Below, in pieces: positions 25,189-35,000 of a DNA stretch of 64,000 nucleotides (within the stretch, counting starts at the first letter, position 1; each line of letters opens with the position of its first letter). The stretch is from Plut-88900 sp965116945 (GTDB lineage Bacteria > Chloroflexota > Dehalococcoidia > Plut-88900). The stretch is from the NCBI GenBank assembly GCA_965116945.1, contig OZ220734.1, forward strand, positions 2,542,001-2,606,000, in the 5' to 3' direction. The position numbers and the translations under genes are program-made. The notes under the pieces were generated by a model that saw nothing but the letters and a program-made list of their open reading frames with translations, ran no database searches and had not been told where the DNA came from.

Positions 25189-25322
25189 GTATGTGACCTC
25201 TTTTGCGTTTCAGGCCCTGCCGCCGCACCCGCCTCGGTTGGTGTGCGGGCGGACGAGCTCACCCATGTATGCAGCCCGTTTGCGTTTCAATGAAAGGGCG
25301 AGGCGACCTTCGGGTCCCCGCG

Positions 25323-25724
25323 CTAGGTGGCATCCAGGAAGTCGGAGATGTGCGCATTGGTCAGCTTGCCCTGCCAGTAGGCGGCGCGCTCGGCTTTGGC
25401 GAGGGTGGTCGGCTGAATCTGCCATCCGGGGTTGGACTCCCGGATCGCGCGGGCGATGTCCGCGATCGTCGCTCCCCGCGTGCAGAAGTCGTCGACGACT
25501 ATCACCACGCCTGGCTCGCCTCCGATGTGGGCAGCCAAGTACACCCCGTCCACGGTGGCGTTCCTCTCGGCCGCGGAGGCGATGCCGGTGAGGCTGGGAT
25601 GCAGGTCCTTGGAGATGACCGCCTCGCCCCACTCCCAGGCGCGGGACCGTGCAGTGAACCCCAACAAGGCAAGTGCACCCGCGGCAAGGACCGCTACCAC
25701 TGTGTTGTGTGGCCTCATAGTCAT
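25323..25724 (-). CDS. membrane-anchored phosphoribosyltransferase-like protein
   Basis: 133 residues. An N-terminal hydrophobic segment (TVVAVLAAGALALLGFTA) is followed by a ComF-like phosphoribosyltransferase core: SAAERNATVDGVY, then the PRPP-loop motif VVIVVDDFCTRGATIADIA (DDxxTxGxT-like), and TTLAKAERAAYW. Normal PRTases are soluble and about 170-240 residues, so this is short and carries an export or anchor segment in place of the first half of the fold. No strong ribosome site. It could be a fragment or a derived sensor; enzymatic activity is doubtful. Confidence 0.6.
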   Translation of the reverse strand: MTMRPHNTVVAVLAAGALALLGFTARSRAWEWGEAVISKDLHPSLTGIASAAERNATVDGVYLAAHIGGEPGVVIVVDDFCTRGATIADIARAIRESNPGWQIQPTTLAKAERAAYWQGKLTNAHISDFLDAT

Positions 25725-25923
25725 TTAGCAATCTGGCAATTCGTCAGGGTTGATACGGGTGTGGAATCTCTATCAGTCCGTAGATAATTGCCGTAGCCCA
25801 GAAGTCGTCAGGAAATTCATTCCAACTGATCCATCAATTCATAGCTGACTAAGAATCCCACTCTTCCGCCACCGATATGGCGATAAGGGTCCCACCATTG
25901 TCGTAGCAGTCGTCGGCGATCCC

Positions 25924-27219
25924 TCAGCGGACGACGCTGAATATGTAGGACCCCGTGCTGAAAGTCGAAGCGCCGCTCACCTCAACATAGTAGTCTCCCG
26001 ATTCCGGTGCCTCCCAGACGATTCGCTCCGCATTGGATTCTCCAACGGCCTCGCTGTATTCCAGCAGCCAGCCATCAGAGTCCAGTAGTGCCACTTCGGA
26101 GTCAACCAGCGTGCCAATCTCTACGTCAATTCTGTAGAGCTGTCCGCCTTCGGCGGTGAAACGGAACATGTCCAGATCGCCGTCATACTCAATGACACTC
26201 CCTATAGCCTCGCCTACCGAGAGGAAGGTGGCGCTGTCGAAATCGTTTCCGTGGTCGTCGGGGCTGCCACCCTCGCTGGACCCCTTCACGGTGATTGTGT
26301 AATCGCCTTGACTCGCTCCGTCTCCCAGCACAACGTAGTATCTCCCCGTAGCTTCAGCCCGCCAGGGCAGTCCAGCGAGTGAGAGATCTTCACTTGCCGC
26401 AAGTTGCTGGCCGACGGAATCGTAAACCGAGACTAGTGGCCCAGTCTTGTCTCCGAACGAAATAAAAGCATATTCCGACAGTTCGACTACGTAACTTCGC
26501 CCAGCCTCCGCGTGGAATACGAAGGCGTCCCTATCAGCCCGACCCAACGATCCCCGAATGCCTTCGCCTATCGCAGCGGGCGTGGCGTTCTCAAACTCGT
26601 CGCCGTGGTCGCCAACGTCCGCTTCTTCAGCACCTTCTTCAACATCATCTTCGCAACCGGCCTCAATTAACCGTTGGCGGACATCATCGGGCATCCTGGA
26701 GACGATCTCTTTTATCTTCACCTCTTGTGACTCGGACGCTTCAACCAGGGCTAGGAACACAAAAGGATCAATCTCATCGCCACCGGGATACTCATCGACG
26801 GTGTTCTTGATTGTCTCCAGGAACGCCAGTCTAGTGGAGTGCCATTCCGCGAGCTCGTCGGGTGGGACAAGCCCCGACATCCTGTCTCTTACTTCCCCGA
26901 AGGAGTCGGAAAGGTCCGCGTACGTCTCCGGCTCCTCCTCGGACTGGAAGGACGCGCAGTCCAACAATGTTAAGTATTCACCGAGCGACGTTCCCGCAGA
27001 CGCGGATGAATCTGCAGGCGTGGGTTCGGCAGCGGGAGTGTTCGTTGGAGTCGACGTGGCGGCAGACTCCTGTTCGGTCCCTGGCTGCGCTGTGATGGTA
27101 GCCACTGGAGTATTCTTGGCGGTATGCCCGGTGGTGGACTCATCAGCACAGCCTACCGCGAGCATGACCAGAAGCACCGCCCCGACGATCATCAGTCCGG
27201 CAATCTGTTTAAGCATCAT
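25924..27219 (-). CDS. lipoprotein with PPC-like domains
   Basis: 431 residues with a signal peptide and lipobox LAVGC, then a Thr/Pro-rich linker (about residues 30-75) and a helical domain (about 80-200). Two related beta domains follow: first starting HGDEFENATPAAIGEGIRG, second HGNDFDSATFLSVGEAIGS. Each has the ending typical of bacterial pre-peptidase C-terminal (PPC) domains, 'GxYxxxxxG...DYxVxVSG' (GDYTITVKG, and GDYYVEVSG). PPC domains are common in secreted enzymes, where they aid folding or binding. There is no catalytic domain here. Presumably anchored on the outer face of the membrane. Confidence 0.78.
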   Translation of the reverse strand: MMLKQIAGLMIVGAVLLVMLAVGCADESTTGHTAKNTPVATITAQPGTEQESAATSTPTNTPAAEPTPADSSASAGTSLGEYLTLLDCASFQSEEEPETYADLSDSFGEVRDRMSGLVPPDELAEWHSTRLAFLETIKNTVDEYPGGDEIDPFVFLALVEASESQEVKIKEIVSRMPDDVRQRLIEAGCEDDVEEGAEEADVGDHGDEFENATPAAIGEGIRGSLGRADRDAFVFHAEAGRSYVVELSEYAFISFGDKTGPLVSVYDSVGQQLAASEDLSLAGLPWRAEATGRYYVVLGDGASQGDYTITVKGSSEGGSPDDHGNDFDSATFLSVGEAIGSVIEYDGDLDMFRFTAEGGQLYRIDVEIGTLVDSEVALLDSDGWLLEYSEAVGESNAERIVWEAPESGDYYVEVSGASTFSTGSYIFSVVR

Positions 27220-27264
27220 AAATCCCTCCTTTGCGTCGATAGCTTGACATGCACCAATCGGCTC

Positions 27265-27546
27265 CTACGATGTCACTGTCAGGTATGCGGTACAGGATCC
27301 TGCCCCCAACAGCAGGCCGATTCCCAGTCCCACGAGGACGCTGCGGGCCGCCGAGCCGTTCTTCCGCCATTGGGACAGCGCTACGCTTATTGCTACGCCC
27401 ACCAACAGATAGACTCCCACGTACAGCATGGACATCAGCATGAACACCAAGCTTCCGAACATTAACCCGTCGTTATGAGAGCCAGGCGCAAGAAGGGTCG
27501 GTATGATGAGGGGTGCCGCGGCTATACTCGCCACTAGCAGGAACAC
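27265..27546 (-). CDS. small integral membrane protein
   Basis: 93 residues with three hydrophobic segments (FLLVASIAAAPLIIPTLLAP; FGSLVFMLMSMLYVGVYLLVGVAISVAL; SVLVGLGIGLLLGAGSC). No domain recognised. It stands alone between two lipoprotein genes on the same strand; ribosome site weak. Confidence 0.5.
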   Translation of the reverse strand: MFLLVASIAAAPLIIPTLLAPGSHNDGLMFGSLVFMLMSMLYVGVYLLVGVAISVALSQWRKNGSAARSVLVGLGIGLLLGAGSCTAYLTVTS

Positions 27547-27724
27547 TTTTCTGCTCAGCGCGTTCTGCTCAGCGCCACACTGTTAGCACTTCCTTGAGGG
27601 TTGCGGATTCTCATATTGGCATCTTCTACATGTTCGGGTTCGTTCGATACTCAAGTGGTATCACTCCTTTTCCCTCCCGTTCTCCCACCCGGAGTCGCTT
27701 CGGAATAAAGTGCTTGGCTTCCAG

Positions 27725-28990
27725 TCATTTGATACTGGGAACAGGGAAGGCGTAGATGCCGCTGGATGTATTCTCCTTTCCATCCATCCGGGTTTCCGGT
27801 ACGTAGCCTACGTACACCATCCCCTCTGAGACGGCGAAGGGTCGGTTCCACCAGTGGTAGCCGATCTCCACGCTCCAGATCAGCTCCCCGGTCCGGACAT
27901 CCAGTGCGTGCAGATAGCCGGACAGGGAATTGGCATACAGGACGCCGTCGACCACCAGAACCGAAGACAGGTCCCAGTCAGATCCGAGGCTCCATATTTC
28001 ATCACCTGTGCCGGCGTCCAGCGCATGGAAAGCATTCTTTGCAGGCTCATACGTGAACAGGGTCTGCACGAAAACCATTCCCTCTGCGACCTCTAGAGGC
28101 GTGCTCGATGCTTCCATTTGATCGGCTTTCTCATCGTCCACAGCGAACGACCAGAGTAGTTGCCCCGTGGCGGCGTCAAGGGCTCGCAGGGACCAGTCGT
28201 CCAGGTACCAAGTGCCATCTACAACAACCGGCAGGGTCCCCGTCCCGGCATGGTGCGCTTCGTAGCTCCATAGCTGCTCACCTGTTGACTCATCCAGTGC
28301 GTAGGCGGTTGAGTAGGAACGTAGGAACACCACTCCGTTCGATGTGGTGGGAGGGGTATCGACGATGTCGGTCGTGTCCAGGCTCCACTCCAACTCACCG
28401 GACGTAGCGTCAAGAGCATGCACCCGGGAATCGTCCGATATGAAGATGTTTTGGCCCGCGGCCGTTGGAGGGAATCGCAGTGGAATGGATGAGGAGCGTG
28501 GGACATGCGCAACCCACTTATGTTCGCCGGTTATCCCGTCAATCGCGCCGAGCCCCAGCCCATCCGCCGCTTCCGTGACCATAAAAGCGATCGTCCCATC
28601 CTCCGTGAAATAATGAGCCTCGCTCCTCCAAAGCCCCCTTCCCGTGGCCGCATCCAACGCATAGTGAGCTTCCAGGTCAACGACGTGAACCACTCCCTCT
28701 GCGACGATAGGAGGCACGTCCGGGTCGCTCTTGGTTTCGAAGCTCCACAGAGGCTCTCCGGTCCTGGCGTCCAGGGCGTACACCTTCCCATCGTAGGAAC
28801 CGGCGTAGACCACGCTTTCGACCACAGTGGGAGATACGATCAGTAATTCTGACTCGTCCAAGGCGCCGGTGTCGTACTTCCAGACGACCGTGGGATCGTC
28901 CGGACTGCGGGCGTCCCCACCGAGGCAGGCGGTCAATAGGATGAGGATAAGCGCTGCGACGGTCAGTAGATAGACGGTACCTTTGGACAT
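27725..28990 (-). CDS. PQQ-type beta-propeller lipoprotein
   Basis: 421 residues from an ATG preceded by AAAGGAGCAGG; an upstream in-frame GTG or ATG adds 40 residues without a signal and is unlikely. Lipobox ILLTAC sits after the signal peptide. At least seven repeats of the PQQ/quinoprotein-type blade follow: VYALDARTGEPLWSFET, YALDAATGRGLW, VHALDATSGELEWSLDT, YALDESTGEQLWSYE, LRALDAATGQLLWSF, FHALDAGTGDEIWSL and LHALDVRTGELIWSVE. Each has the 'ALDxxTGexxWS' motif. No cofactor residues for a dehydrogenase are evident, so a scaffold or sensor role (BamB-like) is more likely. Confidence 0.85.
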   Translation of the reverse strand: MSKGTVYLLTVAALILILLTACLGGDARSPDDPTVVWKYDTGALDESELLIVSPTVVESVVYAGSYDGKVYALDARTGEPLWSFETKSDPDVPPIVAEGVVHVVDLEAHYALDAATGRGLWRSEAHYFTEDGTIAFMVTEAADGLGLGAIDGITGEHKWVAHVPRSSSIPLRFPPTAAGQNIFISDDSRVHALDATSGELEWSLDTTDIVDTPPTTSNGVVFLRSYSTAYALDESTGEQLWSYEAHHAGTGTLPVVVDGTWYLDDWSLRALDAATGQLLWSFAVDDEKADQMEASSTPLEVAEGMVFVQTLFTYEPAKNAFHALDAGTGDEIWSLGSDWDLSSVLVVDGVLYANSLSGYLHALDVRTGELIWSVEIGYHWWNRPFAVSEGMVYVGYVPETRMDGKENTSSGIYAFPVPSIK

Positions 28991-29093
28991 CCTGCTCCTT
29001 TCTTGATGTGACCTACGTAGTAGAGTCATCGCAGTAGGGTAGACTAGGGCTTTCAAGGTAGCTGGTCGGTAGGCTACTCCGTACCTTTCAGTA

Positions 29094-32000
29094 TCAACGA
29101 GCTCCGGCATTCCTTAGCCTCGGGTACTGGTTCGACGTGCCGAAGTCCCATACCTGCGGGTCCCACGTGGAGTAGATTCCGGTGTTGGACGTTGGCGACT
29201 GGAGCTCGCTGGTAGTCATCGATTCACCTACGGCGCTGGATGTCTGACCGGAGGTATCGATGTCCCAGTAACTGGACGTGGCTGTGGTACCCGATGTGAA
29301 GTTGTAGCCGAGCAGACCGCCTACATCGCTATGTCCAGTAACTCTGCCGGTCGCGTAGCTGTTTGTGATTGTTGTAGAAGGCGCATTTGTACCCCCAACC
29401 AGGCCGCCTACCTTGGTGTCCCCGATCACGTTGCCGGTGGCATAGCTGTCATTGATCGGGTCTCTGCTACTTCCAACAAGTCCTCCTACACTGGAATTCC
29501 CGGTCACCCTGCCGGTGGCATAGCTGGCGGTTATCGGGCTGAGACCTGGTTCGCAGAGCAGCGACCCTCCGGCCAACCCGCCGACGTGGCTATCACCGTT
29601 AACGTCGCCTGAAGCGTAGCTGTTGGAGATTGGGCCGCACATCCTTCCAACCAGCCCGCCGGCGTAAAAGCCCTGGCCGGTGACATTGGCTGAGGAGTGG
29701 CTGTTGGTAACGGACCCGTAGTTGCCCCCAACCAGGCCGCCCACAATGTCGTTGCCAGAAATCATCCCGTCGGATGCATAGCTGTTGTCGATGGCGCCCC
29801 GGTTTACCCCAACCAGGCCACCGATGTGCGAGCCGCGACCGTCACCTGTGCCCGTAACAGATGCCTTGATAAGCCCAATGTTCTTGATCTCACTGCCTGC
29901 GGTCGCGTATCCAAACAGTCCGAGATCGTTTCCCTCCCGGTCTATGTGCAGGTTGGAGATTCTGTGGCCGCCGCCATCGAAACTGGCGGAGAATCTGTCA
30001 TTTGTGGACCCTATTGGGTCCCAGCCCTCACCGCCGTTCCAGTAGTCGTCCCCCGAGTCGGCCTGCCCATTGCCGTTGGTGTCGAAGTCCAGGTTCTCGG
30101 CCAGTTCGTATCCGGTGCAGCCCCCCGCCGGGCAGCCCATGCCTGCGGCGGCGTTAGAGAAGGCGGCGCTATAGCCCGCGGTGTTAGACGAGGGCGTGCC
30201 GTCTCCGTCCAGGTCCCAGCGAATGGCGTTGAGTTGGGCTAGGTTGGCGACCTCGATCAGCCCGTCATCATCGTTGTCATAGTCGTTGGAGGCAGTCTCA
30301 ACGCAGTTTTCGCCGCTCTTGTTTCGGACTCCGCTCAGCCACGACTGAAACGCCGCGTCTGTCGGTGCACACAACTCTGTGCTTTGCCACGTCAACGTGA
30401 GAAGCGCGCCCAGACCGGTGAACGAATCCGGGAAAGGCCCGCTCAACTGATTTGATTCGAGATGCAGAAACCCGAGACTGGCAAGGTCGCCCAGTTCAGA
30501 CGGTATCCGCCCGCTCAACTGATTTGAGCTGAGATGCAGAAACTCGAGATTGGAAAGGTTGCCCAGTTCAGACGGTATCCGCCCGCTCAACTGATTGACA
30601 CCGAGGGACAGCACCTGGAGATTGGCAAGGTTGCCCAGCTCAGTCGGTATCCGTCCGCTCAACTGATTGAGGCCGAGCAACAATTCCTCGAGATCGGCAA
30701 GGTTGCCCAGTTCAGACGGTAACAGCCCATACAACTGGTTTTGCTCTAGGTCTAGCCTGACGATGTGCCCATCCTCGTTCGTCACTACGCCGAACCACTC
30801 TCTGATGGGCTCGCCGCTCAGCCAGTTGGTGTTGTCGGTCCAGTTGGGGCCGTCCGTAGCGTTGTACAGCGCGACCAATACGTCCCGGTCGGACGTTTCT
30901 ACAACAACTTCAGCGCAGTTGACGACGCCGTATTTGGCGTTGATATCCAAGAGCCACACCTGGAACGCATCGTCTGTTGGTGCGCACAACTCTGTGCCTG
31001 ATACATTCAAGTGCCAGATCGTACCAATGCTGGCAAGCTCACTGGGCAATGGGCCCGAAAATCGATTGTTATGCAGATTTAGCCTCCCCAGATTTCTTAG
31101 GCGACCCAGTTCCGATGGCACAGTACCCGACAACTGGTTGTCGTGGAGACCTAGACCCTCAAGGCTTGCGAGGCTGCCCAGTTCCGCAGGTATCGGCCCG
31201 TTCAATGCATTGTCGTAGAGGTCTAACTCCTCGAGTTTGGCAAGGTTGCCCAGTTCAGACGGCATCCTTCCGGTTAGCCCGTTGGAACGGAGCAGAAGAT
31301 CGGTCACGTGCCCACTGCCGTCGGTGGTGACGCCATACCACTCTCCTATGGGCTCGTCGGTCAGCCAGTTGGTGTTGTTGGTCCAGTTGGGGCCGTCCGT
31401 GGCGTTGTACAGCGCCACCAATACGTCCCGGTCCAGGGATGCCGCGGCGGTGCAGTTCTCGCCATCCGTGACCTCGACTCCGCGCAGCCACGCCTGGAAC
31501 GCCGCGTCCGTGGGCGCACACAACTGCGTCTCGTACCACCAAAAGGACTCAAGTACGTCCAGACCGGTGAACGAATCCGGGAAAGGCCCGCTCAACTGAT
31601 TTGTGCGGAGCTGCAGGATCCGGAGATTGACGAGGTTGCCCAATTCAGACGGTATCGGGCCGCTCAACCGATTGTTGCCGAGGGCCAGCACCCGGAGATT
31701 GGCGAGGTTGCCCAGTTCAGGCGGTATCCGGCCGCTCAACTGGTTGCCGGCAAGCCACAACTCCTGGAGATTGGTGAGGTTGCCCAGTTCAGCCGGCATT
31801 CTCCCGCTTAGCCCGTTTACTCGGAGATTAAGCGTGGTCACGCGCCGATCTTCGTCCGTCGTGACACCGTGCCATTCTCCTATGGGCTCGTCGGTCAGCC
31901 AGTTGGTGTTGTTGGTCCAGTTCGGACCGTTGGTGGCGTTGTACAGCGCCACCAGTACGTCCCGGTCCGGGGATGCCGCGGCGGTGCAGTTCTCGCCATC

Positions 32001-35000
32001 CGTGACCTCGACTCCGCGCAGCCACGCCTGGAACGCCGCGTCTGTCGGCGCACACAACTCTGTGCTATGCCACGTCAACGTGAGAAGCGCGTCCAGACCG
32101 GTGAACGAATCCGGGAACGGCCCGCTCAATTCGTTGTTGTCGAGCCACAGCCCCAGGAGACTGGCAAGACTGCCCAGCACAGGTGGTATCGGGCCGCTCA
32201 ACTGATTTGCACCGAGCTCCAGCCACTCGAGATTGGCGAGGTTGCCCAGTTCAGGCGGTATCGGGCCACTCAGATCGTTGGCATTGAGAGCTAGCTCCTG
32301 GAGATTGGCAAGGTTACCCAACTCAGCCGGTATCCGCCCGCTCAACTGATTTTCGTGGAGCAACAGCACCTGGAGCTTAGCGAGCGTGCCCAGTTCAGGC
32401 GGTATTGGGCCACTCAGATCGTTGGCAATGAGGGCTAGTTCCTGGAGATTGGCAAGGTTGCCCAGTTCAGCCGGTATCCGCCCGCTCAACTGATTTGATT
32501 CGAGCCACAGCGCCTGGAGATTGGCAAGGTCACCCAGTTCGGGCGGTATCGGGCCACTCAACTGGTTGCCGGCAAGCCACAACTCCTGGAGATTGGTGAG
32601 GTTGCCCAGTTCAGCCGGCATTCTCCCGCTTAGCCCGTTTACTCGGAGATTAAGCGTGGTCACGCGCCGATCTTCGTCCGTCGTGACACCGTGCCATTCT
32701 CCTATGGGCTCGTCGGTCAGCCAGTTGGTGTTGTTGGTCCAGTTCGGACCGTTGGTGGCGTTGTACAGCGCCACCAGTACGTCCCGGTCCGGGGATGCCG
32801 CGGCCGAAGAGCAATTGACAACGCCTCTCGTGTTCTCAACGCCTCCGAGCCAACTTCGGAATGCTGCATCGGTTGGAGCGCACAGGCCCGTCCCGCTGGG
32901 CCATAGGACTCTGAGCGAGGTCAGGCCGGTGAGGGAGCGAGGCAAAGGCCCTGACAGGCTCGCGTTACCGGTCAGTCTCAGGACAATCAAATCGGAAAGT
33001 CTGCCCAGTTCTCCGGGTACCTCCCCACTCAACTGATTGTTGCCGAGGTCCAACTGTTCGAGATTGGCGAGGGTGCCCAATTCCGCCGGTATCGCTCCGC
33101 TCAGTTGGTTATTGCTGAGCAACAGCGCTGTCAGGTTGGCAAGGTTGCCGAGTTCCGACGGTATCGGTCCTGCCAGGCTGTTCCTCTGCAAGTCCAAACT
33201 CGCCAGGTTGGTGAGCTTGCCCAGTTCTGCCGGTATATCACCGCTCAGCCGGTTGTCGTTGAGCACCAGCTCTGCCAAGTTGACAAGGCTGCCGAGTTCC
33301 GACGGTATCGGTCCTGCCAAGCTGTTCCCATTCAGGTTCAAGTTCGTCAGGTTGGCGAGGTTACCCAATTCAGCCGGTATGTCACCGCTCAACCGGTTGT
33401 CGTTGAGCCACAACCCTGTGAGGTTGGGAAGGTCACCGAGCCATATCGGAATCCGTCCGCTCAGCCGGTTGCTGTGGATGGACATCCCTTTCAGGTTGGC
33501 GAGACTGCTGAGCTCTTCAGGAATCTCGCCATTCAGCTGGTTGCGGAAGAGATGCAACCCCACCAGGTTGTCGAGAGTACCAAGCTCCGCAGGTATCTCA
33601 CCGCTCAGCTGATTGGCGCCCAGGTTCAAGAGCACCAGTTCCGAGAGGTAACCCAGTTCCGCAGGTAGCTCACCTCTCAACCTGTTTCTGCGGAGGTCCA
33701 CCACGGTGACACGTCCGTCTGCGTCAGTAGTTACGCCGTGCCATTCGCCCAACGGCCTGTCGCTCAGCCAGTTGGTGTTCTTGGCCCAGTTCGCGCCGTC
33801 CGTGGATTCGTAGAGCGCGGCCAGGGCCACCCGGTCGGTGAGAACGCCGTAGGGAAGTACTGCGAAGCCGTGCCCCCAGGTGTTGTTGGGGTCCAACCCA
33901 TCTTCACGCTGCTCCGCATTGTTCTTCAGATAGGCAACAACCTGCTGCGGAGTGTAATCGGGAAATCTCTGACGAACGAGGGCCGCCATACCCGCAACGT
34001 GAGGGCTCGACGCACTGGTCCCACAGAATGGCTTCGCCAGAGTCGTCTCCCCACAGGCCACACCGACGAGATCGGGCTTGACCCTGCCATCGGGAGTGGG
34101 GCCGAGGCTGCTATAGTCTTCGATGGTGTCCACTCGCTGCCAGTGGGATGCGCCCACGGCCAGCATCCCTGCGTTGGCGCTCTCAGCACCATTGGTGATG
34201 CTGCCGTTCCCGGTGGAATCCTCCATAAATGCTTCCACTGCCACTATCTGTACCCAACCGGGCAGGCGGTCGCTCCTGTTCGCTACCTGCAATATGCTCC
34301 CCCGAGGCGACAGCCACAGGATTTCGTAAGGGACGTGCCGAGCCCCTCCATCTTGCGGATTTATGCTCCTTGAGATTACGTTGCCATCCGTATCGTAGAA
34401 GTAGAGATCGAGGTCCAGTGATTGACCTCCCCAAGCTCCCTCCCAGCGCAACTGGGCAGAATAATTCCCTAGTACCCTAAGCTGCTCGGTGCCTCCGAAC
34501 TCCAACACCCCGTCGCCGTCAGCGTCTGTAGGAGTGCCGAACCAGCTGCCCCTGGCATCGTTGCCTGCGGAATTGACCCACACCACGTTGTTCTCTACCG
34601 CATGGTCCACGGTGTTCAGAGGACTATGTCTTTTGGACGAAGTGCCGTCACCGGGGCCATCAAATCTATATCTCTGGGACGCGTTGATGACCAGCACCCC
34701 CTCAGAGATCATCCAGCTGACGATGTTCCTTAAGTCTCCCAGTGACGATGGCACGCCGAGATACAGCTCGGCCTCCGGCGCGATGTCGATGATCGTTTCC
34801 GCAACGACGGTACCGTGGTTGGTAGCCCCGACACCAAAATAGCCTCCGTCACAGCGTTCCAGACCCTGAGACGCGTCTATCTCGGCTCTTTTACACCAGG
34901 CTTTCACGGTTGCGGGAAGCTCGACTCCCATCAGCTCGCCGAAGCCGTCGAAGCCGCTGTCGATCACTCCAATCTTTATTCCCTTCCCGGTGAATCCCGC

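Noticed and set aside
30534..33668. Several plus-strand frames of 60-190 codons with repetitive sequence
   Set aside because: They are antisense shadows of the leucine-rich repeats in the giant lipoprotein and mirror its period.
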